From Pavlovales sp. CCMP2436 (Eukaryota; Haptophyta; Pavlovophyceae; Pavlovales), in NCBI GenBank assembly GCA_026770615.1, contig MU631388.1:362024-379062 (forward strand): 17,039 nucleotides of DNA. Reading direction: 5' to 3'. Within the stretch, counting starts at the first letter, position 1; each line of letters begins with the position of its first letter. The notes below the pieces were generated by a model. That model made no database searches. It was given only the letters and a program-made list of their open reading frames with translations, and had not been told where the DNA came from. The position numbers were made by a program, and so were the translations under genes. Below are positions 1 through 7,257 of this stretch, piece by piece.

Positions 1-95
1 GACCCCGGATCCCCCGGATCCTTCAGAATCCTCGGTCGGCCCAAGATCCAGCCAGACCCCGGATCCCCCGGATCCTTCAGAATCCTCGGTCGGCC
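1..95. repeat. 41-bp direct repeat, two copies
   Basis: Bases 1-41 recur without a change at 55-95, separated by a 13-base spacer, giving a 54-bp period. Each copy contains two GGATCC (BamHI) hexamers. The first copy begins at the window edge, so the array probably continues to the left. It could be a tandem satellite next to the viral element or part of the viral terminus; I find no inverted counterpart near the right end. Confidence 0.9.
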
Positions 96-125
96 AGAAA
101 TAGGGGGAGTGCGTTATCCGGGTCA

Positions 126-140
126 GATAAAAATCTCAAC
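126..140 (+). promoter_or_regulatory. Putative viral promoter motif before the replication module
   Basis: GATAAAAATCTCAAC lies 28 nt (from the C ending the core) before an ATG at 163. The same core, (G/A)ATAAA(A/T)A(T/C)C, precedes the VI-like gene (12704), the MCP (13101) and, on the minus strand, the genes starting at 10269, 11811 and 15731 at nearly the same distance. This recurrence is the evidence; the motif is not one I recognise from described virophages or PLVs. Confidence 0.6.
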
Positions 141-250
141 CTAGATCATACAGCTCTCTGAGATGGCAATCCCAGAACTCCCGCCTTGCCTCCCGCCCCC
201 GCCCCCGCTCCAGCTCAAGTGCCCGCCCGGTCCAGCGACCAGTGACCGCG

Positions 251-1321
251 ATGGTGCCTTACCGTGCCAGTGCGATCAAAGTCCGGTCTAGGAGGTACAA
301 TCTCGCAGCAACCCGTATGCGTAATATCAATCTTCGTATCGGTGCGCTTAACGAAGTGATCCTTGAGGTGTATGGGTTTTCGGTCGATTTACTAGTCATT
401 GTCCGCGGTAACATGTACCAGGAACCTGGTGACCCGCCGTCGATGCGTCGCCTGCCCAATAGCGAATCAGGATTCGAAAGAGCATGCAATCGAATGATGC
501 GGGGCGTAATACGCGATGAAAAAAACAATGCACGCCGCAATAACACGTACAGTACCCTGTTTGAACACGCAAATTTCCGGGACCGTGGCATTAATTTAAA
601 ACACTTCGGTGCACTCAGGTATGTGGTGCAAAGGGTTAGTGCTTGGGACGTACCCATAGGCCAAGCCTCAAAAATTCCGGATTTGGCAAGTAGCAAAACA
701 TATGATATGCCCGAACCCCCCTGCATTAATATAACAGTTTCATCTACTACCTCATTCACCGCGCCTCCGCGCGGTTGCTCGCGCCATGCGCGCGCGAACG
801 AGTTCATGGCATTCCAAATTCAAACCCGCCATCACGTGGACTCGCTTGCGCTCGACGTCTCGGCTCCGTCGGCTCCTTCTTCAACCAGTCCTTCCAACGC
901 GCCCTCGCGCTACAGCCCGCGCCCCGCACGCGCGAACGAGTTCACGGCATTCAAAACCCCGTCGCTTCCTAGCGACACGCCACCAATGAACTCGTTCGTT
1001 CGCGCACTGCCGGGCGGTCTTGCGTTGTTGGAAGACAGTTCGACCCCTTCGGATCCCTCTCCAACTCCTTCGGCTCCCTCTTCAACCAGTCTTTCCACCG
1101 CGCCCCCGCGCAGCGGCCCGCGCCCTGCACGCGCAAACGAGTTCTCGACATTCAAAACCCCATCGCTTCCCAGCGATACGTCACCGGTGGGATTACCAAT
1201 GAACTCGCTTGCTCGCGCACTGACGGGCAGTCCCGCGTTGCGCAGCGACGCTAGCGCTTTGTTTTCGGCTTCCTCATCATCCACCACTTCTACCAGCTCC
1301 CCACTTCGGCGTAGCGCGTAG
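251..1321 (+). CDS. Hypothetical protein: basic N-terminal domain plus Ser/Pro repeat tail
   Basis: I do not recognise this protein. The first roughly 160 residues are Arg-rich and globular-looking, with many charged helices. From about residue 165 (base 745) it changes abruptly to a Ser/Pro/Ala-rich tail built of 67-residue repeats carrying an ARANEF motif. The frame is open upstream of the ATG at 251 (a GTG lies at 242). An ATG at 163 sits 28 nt after the promoter-like motif at 126 but in another frame, with C-runs (194-206) between, so the true start may be 163 with a break in the C-runs. The tail lies inside a segment bounded by 40-bp direct repeats (710-749 and 1377-1415). In those repeats the frame reads the same residues as the frame of the next ORF, so the N-terminal part probably belonged to the large replication protein downstream. 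Function unknown. Confidence 0.5.
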   Translation: MVPYRASAIKVRSRRYNLAATRMRNINLRIGALNEVILEVYGFSVDLLVIVRGNMYQEPGDPPSMRRLPNSESGFERACNRMMRGVIRDEKNNARRNNTYSTLFEHANFRDRGINLKHFGALRYVVQRVSAWDVPIGQASKIPDLASSKTYDMPEPPCINITVSSTTSFTAPPRGCSRHARANEFMAFQIQTRHHVDSLALDVSAPSAPSSTSPSNAPSRYSPRPARANEFTAFKTPSLPSDTPPMNSFVRALPGGLALLEDSSTPSDPSPTPSAPSSTSLSTAPPRSGPRPARANEFSTFKTPSLPSDTSPVGLPMNSLARALTGSPALRSDASALFSASSSSTTSTSSPLRRSA

Positions 1322-1415
1322 GAGCCTGCGTCGGAGTGCTAAGATCAGCCTGACTTGAACTTGAAACGTACCGCCAGCCCGAACCCCCCTATATTAGTAT
1401 ATAACAGTTTCTACT
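710..1415. repeat. Imperfect 40-bp direct repeats bounding a ~667-bp insertion
   Basis: Bases 710-749 and 1377-1415 both begin GCCCGAACCCCCCT and both contain ATAACAGTTTC followed by CTACT. They differ by a few substitutions and small indels. Between them lies the Ser/Pro repeat segment. ATA ACA GTT TC is read in the same codon phase by the ORF entering copy 1 and by the ORF leaving copy 2. This suggests the middle segment was inserted into one gene, with duplication of the target, or arose by template switching. Confidence 0.65.
871..1262. repeat. 201-bp tandem repeat with internal inverted GCGCGAACGAGTTC modules
   Basis: The block starting at 871 (GGCTCCTTCTTCAACCAGTC) recurs at 1072 with a 201-bp (67-codon) period and a few substitutions plus a short insertion near 1190. 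Each unit holds a GCGCGAACGAGTTC-like module followed by its inverse (TGAACTCGTTC...GCGC at 985-1005 and 1200-1220). An extra partial copy lies at 785-805. Because the modules are inverted, both strands stay open and encode similar ARANEF/NSFARA peptides. Confidence 0.75.
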
Positions 1416-2303
1416 GTGCTGGTGAACAGAGTTGGAGGTCTAGAAGAGGATCTTGGATTCACTCGTAAAGCACGAGTTAAGCTCACATCAGCAAAAGACC
1501 TCGAGCACATTATGGACCTCCGCTACACAGAGGCTGACGAACGTCGTAACCTGCAACTATACAAAAACGACCGTGATAGAACACTGGCTTTACTTGAAAT
1601 TTCACCGGACACCCCCTCTGACCGGAAGGTATTTTCTGATCGCAATTGCAGAATAACAATGATTGAGGTTAGCGATGTCACGTCAACAGGCGGCGCCAGC
1701 GCTTCAAATCTCAATATTGCCGATGCGCCCACGATAAATTGTCTAATTGCCGGGTTTTACAATCGCCTGGCAACAAAAAAAGATGAAATAGAAGCAGAGC
1801 TTGAACTCTTGCCCGTTCAGCGCAAGGGGCGCCCAAAAGCTGGTGAGATTCGCGACGCCAAAAACGCAGAGGAAAACAAGAGGCTCAATCGTGAGCTCAA
1901 GAATGTTACCAAGAGAGCTGATGATTTGATCGCTTTAAACGAGCGGGTGAAGCTAAGTGGCGGGATCAAGCACACTGATATCCACGTGATGAAAGAAATT
2001 ATACAGCTGTCTGGAGCCAACTCCTTGACGATTATCTCGCCGCTGTACCCCAAGTTCGGAGCATACCTGCACATTGATAACCCGAATCCAATTACAGGCA
2101 AGGTCCATGGTGTAATAAAAACGCCGGTCAAGATGCTCCTGACAACCCCTACACACGTCGAAGCATTCACAGCAACAACACTAGGATTTATCACAACGAG
2201 CACCGAGGTTATCAAGCTGGATGTAGCTGAAATGACCGCCAAATATGCAGAGCTCCAAAGCGACACCACTCTGATAACCTACCCAAGCAATAGCCATAGC
2301 TGA
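1416..2303 (+). CDS. Replication protein, N-terminal piece (unrecognised domain)
   Basis: This 295-codon piece is in the same frame as the open pieces that follow to about 3918, separated from the next only by a TGA at 2301-2303, so it is probably the upstream part of the large helicase-containing protein. The frame is open from 1398, right after a TAG; GTG at 1416 is only a nominal start. Residues about 105-175 form a charged, Lys/Glu-rich predicted coiled coil. The final 100 residues are hydrophobic and Thr-rich, beta-like, with an SPLYP motif at 2037-2051. I recognise no family with confidence. A polymerase or primase would be expected here from PLV gene order, and SPLYP faintly resembles family B motif A, but the catalytic Asp is missing. 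Confidence 0.55.
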   Translation: MLVNRVGGLEEDLGFTRKARVKLTSAKDLEHIMDLRYTEADERRNLQLYKNDRDRTLALLEISPDTPSDRKVFSDRNCRITMIEVSDVTSTGGASASNLNIADAPTINCLIAGFYNRLATKKDEIEAELELLPVQRKGRPKAGEIRDAKNAEENKRLNRELKNVTKRADDLIALNERVKLSGGIKHTDIHVMKEIIQLSGANSLTIISPLYPKFGAYLHIDNPNPITGKVHGVIKTPVKMLLTTPTHVEAFTATTLGFITTSTEVIKLDVAEMTAKYAELQSDTTLITYPSNSHS

Positions 2304-3176
2304 CCGCAACGTATTCTTCGCACCAATGGAACAGTGTACGCCCTCGAAACACCATTTCATTTGTGGTGCGATGAGAAATGGAAGCCACTAATAAAATCAG
2401 CCGTGATGAACTCGGCAGACTATGGTGGCGATGTGTTCTGCGCATGCATACAAGCGGTTCTGCTTACAGGTCGTTGTCGATTCCAGTTATATGACACCTT
2501 CTCACAGGGCGAACCAGAAGAAGAGGAGGTCGAGCTCGTTGGTGATGATGCAGACCTTCGCCAGAGGAAACCTCGTATACTGAGTGAGGACATAATCAAC
2601 GTGGATCAATCAAGGGCCTACACTCGTGCATTCGACTTGTGCATGACACCCTTCCTGGCAAATCCCGGATGCTGTATGGGGAAAGTAAGCGAAGTATTTA
2701 CCGTGTCGAGCCATGAGGAGATGACCGACATGCTCTCACAAAAAATAGAAGGGCTTCTGGTCATTAACACTCGCACCGTCGACTTTACCACGGCATCCTC
2801 AGAGAAAATAATCGAATATCTGCTGAGTGTAACCCCCGATCTCAATGTGACGTATGTTACAGTCGCAAAAATAATTGAAACCCTCACCAACGTGTACACT
2901 ACTGAGATTGCTCGAAGCTACGCAGTCGACGAGCGTGGCTTTGAGAAGCTCCAACCACCCAAGGTTCCCAAGGTGCTGACATTTGCCGAAGCTCGCTTTT
3001 GGTTGATGTGCGGTGTGTCATTCGATGCCCACCTTGCCATGGTTTCGTACGAGAGTGTTCCCATCTCGTGGGATGAGACATCGCATACAAAGGAAAACGG
3101 AATTCGCCATTACGCAAAGGCAGTGGGGATCGGGATGAGTACAAGCCTCAGCACCCGCTTTCATATGCGTGGTTGA
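2304..3176 (+). CDS. Replication protein, middle piece (unrecognised)
   Basis: Open in the same frame as the pieces on both sides, bounded by TGA at 2301-2303 and TGA at 3174-3176. A GTG at 2334 is the only early start-like codon and no promoter motif precedes it, so an independent gene is unlikely. The piece contains an acidic stretch around 2514-2535 (several Glu codons) and a K-x4-N-S-x2-Y-G sequence at 2394-2426. It is otherwise a mixed alpha/beta protein with no domain I can name. Both bordering TGA codons could derive from Arg CGA by one C-to-T change. The alternative is stop-codon readthrough, but neither context (TGA CCG, TGA GAG) matches well-known strong readthrough signals. Confidence 0.5.
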   Translation, partial: PQRILRTNGTVYALETPFHLWCDEKWKPLIKSAVMNSADYGGDVFCACIQAVLLTGRCRFQLYDTFSQGEPEEEEVELVGDDADLRQRKPRILSEDIINVDQSRAYTRAFDLCMTPFLANPGCCMGKVSEVFTVSSHEEMTDMLSQKIEGLLVINTRTVDFTTASSEKIIEYLLSVTPDLNVTYVTVAKIIETLTNVYTTEIARSYAVDERGFEKLQPPKVPKVLTFAEARFWLMCGVSFDAHLAMVSYESVPISWDETSHTKENGIRHYAKAVGIGMSTSLSTRFHMRG

Positions 3177-3918
3177 GAGGTCCAAGCGCAGGAGTATTTT
3201 GCACTTGCGCTCGAAGACCCGAACCTTGACGAAAAACGAATCCACATCCGCACGCTCGGAGAAAACACCATCGAAACAGAGCACCCGCTAGGAGGAGTAA
3301 ACACAGCAGCGCATGTATCGGCATATATCGTGGCTTGCCAGCGGGTGCAGGCTGTGTGCCAGGCCTTCGTTCTCCCGGCGTGTCTCGAGCTGGTGACAGA
3401 CGGTGTCTACTGCCTCATGGACAGAGAGCTAGATTACGACCGGCTGATGTTTCCACATTTCATCGTCAAGGACACCGGGTCGATGCCAGATGTTGCCGCC
3501 ACCCCGAGCTTGAGTAATCTGCGTGTAGACCACGTCAACCTGGTATTTCACATGCCCGACTATGAAAACGAAAACGGCAAGTACAAGCCCCGGAATTACG
3601 AGTTTCTTGGCCCACTTACAGCCTCCTCAGGACAGCCTTGCATCATCACCGGCTCGGCAGGCTCCGGGAAAACAAGCATGATCGCCGCTGCAATTCTAGA
3701 CGGGTCCCTTACAGATACCGTGTTCTGCTCGCCAACCCACCTCCTTCGCCTAGACGCTCAGAAAAAAGGCTTCACACAGACCATGTGCCACGCTCGATTG
3801 CTTGGTGGGAGAGTGTTCACTGAAGAGCGGACGAGGGACCTAAACAGACGCCCGCCAGCCAACATTATCGTCGACGAAGCCACCATGCTTACGCAACAAC
3901 AACGATTTAAAATTGAGG
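3177..3918 (+). CDS. SF1 helicase, N-terminal half (motifs I, Ia, II)
   Basis: Open reading continues directly after the TGA at 3174. A possible polymerase-like TDGVY motif lies at 3396-3410, following a helix rich in Ala/Val/Cys. The helicase begins near 3630: Walker A GSAGSGKT is at 3651-3674, motif Ia (CSPTHLL) follows at about 3727, and Walker B/motif II VDEAT is at 3870-3884. This is the arrangement of Pif1/RecD-type superfamily 1B helicases, which unwind DNA 5' to 3'. After the run GGGG at 3917-3920 the homologous sequence continues in the +1 frame. The present frame runs on as out-of-frame translation to a stop at 4253. The nucleotide-binding and strand-separating halves are therefore split by one indel. 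Confidence 0.8.
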
Positions 3919-5262
3919 GGCTTAGCCAGGGAATGGGGCGCGAGGCTCTTCTTCCTCGGCGACTACTGCGAGTTCACCGGCGTCCCGATGCAGTGCCAGC
4001 CAGTCGACAGCGCGAGCATGAATATCGAGTGTCTACGTCGGTACCACGTGGAGGGCGTGAAGCGCACCAGCGACCCGCTGCTCATGTCTATACAGGAGGG
4101 GCTAAGGTACATCGTAGCAAACACCGCTGGAGGACTCTTCTTCTCTGGTGGATACGGGGGGCAGGGACAGGTACAGGAACAGGAACAGGAACAGGGACAA
4201 GGACAAGGACAAGAGGCGCCAGGGCCAGTCGACGCGATCATAGAGGCACGTAAGTTCATTTGCGAAGCGGTGCCAGAGGAGCAGCACAGCTCGGTCTACA
4301 AGGTTTGCTCGGAGGTGGCGGATGGCGATGTGATCCTGGCGGCGACGCGCTTCTGCCCCCACTGTGGTCAGTCGGCAATCGAGAAGTCCACTTGCATGAC
4401 GGCAACGACGCTGGATGAGGTCAACTCTGCAAGCGCAGCCAAGCGTGATCTCTACATAAAACGGCACAAGAAACGCCAGGGCGGTGAGGACGGGGGCATA
4501 TGGAGAGAGAGCGAGACCGAGACCGAGACCGAGACCGAGAGTGAGACCAAGGGAGAGGTCGATGGAGAGGTCGACTTGGCGCCCCTTCAGGCGTTCAGTT
4601 CGGTGGCACTCGAATATGCCCGTGAGCTGACTACTAGCGACTTCGGGGGGGCTTTGGGGGGCGAGGTCGAGTGGAAGTGCACAAAGGCGATTCGTGGGAC
4701 CGTGCTGGTCAATGGCGCTCGCTTCCGGTCGGACAAGCTAGCACCCACTTTCGGCGGTGTAGACCTCACACAGCATATCGGAGCAGGTATCACGTTCTCG
4801 CCTACATCGACTATCCACAGCTACCAGGGCATAACTTTCGAAGGCGGCAAGCTCTACCTCGATTTCAATATGATATGGGATGTTCGTATGCTCTACGTGG
4901 CTGTCAGTCGAGTTCGGTGCCTCGAGCAGCTAGCTATTGTAAAGAACGCCAAGGAGCCGCGGTACATGGGCGAAGGGGTGGACCACCGCGCGGAGAAGGC
5001 GAGGCAATTTGGACTTGCTAGAGCAGCAGAACACGGAGCAATCGAGGAGTACCCAGTAGGAGACGGTCGCTATATTGCAGATCTGGCCGTGTTTGATACT
5101 GTCTGTGGAGTCGGTGGAAATTGGAAGCTGATCAAGGTCGTCGAAGTCGTGGTGAGCTCTCCGCCAAGCCGTGAAAAACTGGAGTACTACGAGGAGCTCG
5201 GTATTGAGTGCGTGGTCATTAATATTTCAAGGTCGCCACCACGCTCTAATGCGACACCGTGA
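3913..5262 (+). CDS. SF1 helicase, C-terminal half, fused to PD-(D/E)XK-like nuclease
   Basis: This frame takes over the helicase at motif III (LFFLGDY, 3946-3966). It continues through a conserved R-x-S-D-P segment to motif V TIHSYQG (4810-4830) and motif VI YVAVSRVR (4894-4917), both typical of Pif1/RecD helicases. Between III and V is an insert with two expanded hexanucleotide runs (Gln/Glu/Gly at 4162-4217; Glu/Thr at 4511-4550) and a CPHC sequence at 4354-4365 that may be part of a zinc site. After motif VI the C-terminus has IADLAVFD (Asp at 5080-5082) and VVEVVVSS (Glu at 5143-5145), then a K-x2-Y-x2-L-G-I helix and strand. That is the D...E-x-V pattern of restriction-like nucleases. 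The nuclease call is by pattern and less certain than the helicase. The stop is TGA. Confidence 0.8.
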   Translation: MRGLAREWGARLFFLGDYCEFTGVPMQCQPVDSASMNIECLRRYHVEGVKRTSDPLLMSIQEGLRYIVANTAGGLFFSGGYGGQGQVQEQEQEQGQGQGQEAPGPVDAIIEARKFICEAVPEEQHSSVYKVCSEVADGDVILAATRFCPHCGQSAIEKSTCMTATTLDEVNSASAAKRDLYIKRHKKRQGGEDGGIWRESETETETETESETKGEVDGEVDLAPLQAFSSVALEYARELTTSDFGGALGGEVEWKCTKAIRGTVLVNGARFRSDKLAPTFGGVDLTQHIGAGITFSPTSTIHSYQGITFEGGKLYLDFNMIWDVRMLYVAVSRVRCLEQLAIVKNAKEPRYMGEGVDHRAEKARQFGLARAAEHGAIEEYPVGDGRYIADLAVFDTVCGVGGNWKLIKVVEVVVSSPPSREKLEYYEELGIECVVINISRSPPRSNATP

Positions 5263-5308
5263 CCAAGCGAAAAAAATGTGACCCACTGAAAGAGAGCTTA
5301 GCCGTGAG

Positions 5309-5677
5309 ATGACGACCGTGTGCTACCCTACAACGAGTCCTCAAATACATGAAAACCAGCTTGAAGAGCTAAGAAAAATAATGCAAGGGATGCGCGTCGG
5401 CTGGCCTGACGATTTTAAGCTTATCGATATAAGAAGATCCCCAAGCGGGACGACAATTGAAGGCACGTTCGCACACGACCGGCGTCTTTTTTTTAAGGTA
5501 AATGATCACTTTGTGCGAGTGTTCCGGAGGAGATCATGGCTATTGTGCGACACACCACTCTACGCCCTCTTAACCGGTAGCAACAGGCAATTGATATTCC
5601 CAAGGACATCCACAGGAGCCATTGAAGGATCCCCTTCAGCGGAAACCCCGGAAAATAAATGCTGTGTCATCTTTTAA
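5309..5677 (+). CDS. Small protein with C-terminal CaaX prenylation motif
   Basis: This is a 122-residue ORF, 46 nt after the helicase-nuclease stop, with ATG at 5309. I recognise no family. The middle (roughly residues 35-95) looks like a compact beta-rich fold with basic patches (HDRRLF, RVFRRRSW). The last residues are NKCCVIF, so the protein ends in Cys-Val-Ile-Phe, a good fit to a CaaX box, with a second Cys just before it. Prenylation would attach the protein to host membranes. An A-rich stretch GCGAAAAAAATGTGAC at 5267-5282 is a weak promoter candidate. The stop TAA and the following AT-rich sequence are consistent with a gene end. The frame appears undamaged, unlike most neighbours. 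Confidence 0.6.
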   Translation: MTTVCYPTTSPQIHENQLEELRKIMQGMRVGWPDDFKLIDIRRSPSGTTIEGTFAHDRRLFFKVNDHFVRVFRRRSWLLCDTPLYALLTGSNRQLIFPRTSTGAIEGSPSAETPENKCCVIF

Positions 5678-5703
5678 TTTTATATCTCGGTAGCAATTAG
5701 AAG

Positions 5704-6006
5704 ATGCAGTGCGATTTCAAGTGCAATTTCAAGTGCGAAAAACATCAAGAAAAACAAGAAAAACATCAAGAAAAAATAGATCGAAAGCTCCACCACAAGC
5801 TCCTTCCAAAATGGGCTACGACGAGCCCCACGCTGCTCCTCGGTGGCAACATTGACCCTCAGCTCTTCACTTTAGGTTTTTTAGACTATGTGCCTTTGCT
5901 ATGTTTGCTAGAAAACGTACCGGCCCAGGTAGAAAACGGTTCGCTTGATATCTTTGACGAACCTCCACGACCGGGGGCTGGCTGGCTGGACGTCGACCAA
6001 GATTAG
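5704..6006 (+). CDS. Doubtful small ORF, Cys/Lys/Glu-rich N-terminus
   Basis: This 100-residue ORF begins with short internal repeats (CDFKCNFKC, then EKHQEKQEKHQEK). TTTTATATCTCGGTAGC at 5677-5693 resembles the shared promoter motif but sits closer to the ATG (about 18 nt). The last 140 bases overlap the 3' end of the lipase gene on the opposite strand, and there the plus-strand protein is probably a shadow. If the gene is real, its true C-terminus is unclear. No family recognised. Confidence 0.3.
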   Translation: MQCDFKCNFKCEKHQEKQEKHQEKIDRKLHHKLLPKWATTSPTLLLGGNIDPQLFTLGFLDYVPLLCLLENVPAQVENGSLDIFDEPPRPGAGWLDVDQD

Positions 6007-6518
6007 ACAGGGAAGAAACGAGATCGAGTTTTGTCCGTAGGTCGGTCTGTCTTGACCCATTTCTATTTCTATTTTGATTTTGTTGCTGATTTCGTCCCAG
6101 ACCGAGATCTCCAAGGCCAGACGCCCGGTTTACGGTCAAGATCTCCGCCCTACTCCCCACGAGTTCCACTAGGCGCCCACCAAGCGAGTGGCCCACGGCG
6201 TTTGATTTTGTTCTATATTTTGCTTCGGCGGCAGCGGTGATCTGGCGGGCACGGCGCAGTCTCTGCGTCTCATGGTTGGATCCTGCTGTGATCAGAACGT
6301 CATCCACGAGCCAACCCCGAGGCGTCACCGATCCGCGGTGGACTATTGACGGTTGGATGGTTTTTTTTGTCGATAAATACCATTGTGTCTGCTTGTGAGA
6401 GTTGTTGGTCGAGTGAGAATCCGATTGAATCCCCGAATTCCGCCGCTTTGTCGAGTGAGAGGTATGAGGCTCTTGCAAGATCTATTGCGTTTCCCTTAAA
6501 TTTGTTTTCAGAAGACAT
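5867..6518 (-). CDS. Lipase-like alpha/beta-hydrolase (class 3 lipase type), frame-broken
   Basis: The gene starts at ATG 6518 and is read in one frame to an A8 run (T8 at 6361-6368 on the plus strand). After the run the homologous sequence continues in another frame to TGA at 5867-5869. The nucleophile elbow GHSLGG lies at 6193-6176 with the catalytic Ser codon at 6187-6185. A candidate catalytic Asp is in RTKLDLVS (6025-6023), and the His is in AHSLKNL (5890-5888) close to the C-terminus. All three triad residues are therefore present, in the usual order. The HRG...W upstream of the elbow also fits class 3 lipases. Lipase-like genes of this kind occur in some PLVs and large DNA viruses and are thought to act on host lipids, perhaps during entry. 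Total length is about 216 codons. The break could be a sequencing error, decay, or slippage on A8. Confidence 0.75.
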
Positions 6519-6573
6519 GGGGGCTATGGTCTGGGTGTTCTTTTTTTTTTGTCCTTTTTGAAGATTTCTGCTT

Positions 6574-6613
6574 AGCTTGTTAGATTGTTAGCTTGTTAGC
6601 TTGTTAGCTTGTT
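6574..6613. repeat. 8-bp tandem repeat (AGCTTGTT x5)
   Basis: Five consecutive AGCTTGTT units, the second with one substitution (AGATTGTT), lie in the non-coding gap (6519-6719) between the lipase start and the end of the spike-like gene. Nothing else is evident in the gap except a T10 run at 6541-6550 and an ATAAAAATC match at 6686 on the plus strand with no gene behind it. Confidence 0.85.
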
Positions 6614-6719
6614 TTGACGAGCCCTGTCGATGAAAACTGGTATAGGCCTGTGTTCACTATGCGGCCGTTCTTGGTAAGCATTAAATAAAAATCCCACGCC
6701 ATCGGAGATCCAATCATGC

Positions 6720-7257
6720 TCATCGGTTTACCGTCAGCGCTTCCATTACTATTTCGAACGAGTTTGTAGAAACAGGCTGAGCGCTTAATAGATGCGCCTT
6801 AATAGGAAACACAGTTATGAATGTGAGGTCTGGAACGGAAAGGTACGTCGAGTTGTTGCCGTCTGCGCTCACCCGTGAGACTGTAAGTCTGAAAAAACGA
6901 TAAGGCTCGTGAGCAACGGTAATTAAAAACGCCACGGCTTGGTTTGCCACCCAGTCTGTTTTTATCATATGACTGTATATTGGTGAAATTTGTGTCGTTC
7001 GAACCTGAGATTGTCCATTGGGTTGGAACAGTGGTACCCGGGTAGCGGTTCGAGCCTAAAAACCGATAAGAGGCCAATTCAACCGGGGTTGGGTATTCCA
7101 GAGTGAGGTGTTGTGGACCGGTCCCTTCGGCAGTATAAGTCCCTTCGGCGCTCCCCCAGAAAGTATCGGCCCGTTTATCGAAAGCGCTATTGGCCGCGAA
7201 GGACGGATTGTTTTGAAATGTGAAAATACTTACCAGCCTCCAAGCGTCCGAGTTGTT
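6720..7257 (-). CDS. F5/8 type C (discoidin-like) domain, C-terminal part of spike-like frame
   Basis: Directly after a TAG at 7260-7258 the same frame stays open and encodes a carbohydrate-binding-type domain. A-x2-AFD...TFWGS, then LEYPTP, YRFLGSN, TQWTISGSND and, after a frame change, W...YRFFRLTV follow each other in the order typical of F5/8C/discoidin folds. The frame change falls on A5 (T5 at 6959-6963 on the plus strand); the remainder ends at TGA 6722-6720. F5/8C domains bind glycans or lipids and in viral particles usually sit on surface or fibre proteins, so host attachment is a reasonable inference. No independent promoter or start codon precedes it. Confidence 0.7.

Noticed and set aside
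259..807. 182-codon minus-strand ORF
   Set aside because: Lies wholly opposite the N-terminal part of the plus-strand gene and has no recognisable domain or upstream motif.
910..1287. Minus-strand ORF with ASEFIG/NSFARAG repeats
   Set aside because: It is the mirror of the plus-strand repeat caused by inverted modules in the tandem units; no promoter motif or independent domain supports it.
2037..3410. Firm DNA polymerase B annotation
   Set aside because: The motif A Asp is absent and the spacing between the B-like and C-like motifs is too long; kept only as a low-confidence hypothesis.
6355..6370. Programmed ribosomal frameshift at A8 in the lipase
   Set aside because: Possible in principle, but at least six other breaks at homopolymers make a general error or decay process the simpler account; no downstream stimulatory structure was identified.
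6686..6695. ATAAAAATC promoter-like match on the plus strand
   Set aside because: No plus-strand gene follows it; taken as a chance match in an AT-rich gap.
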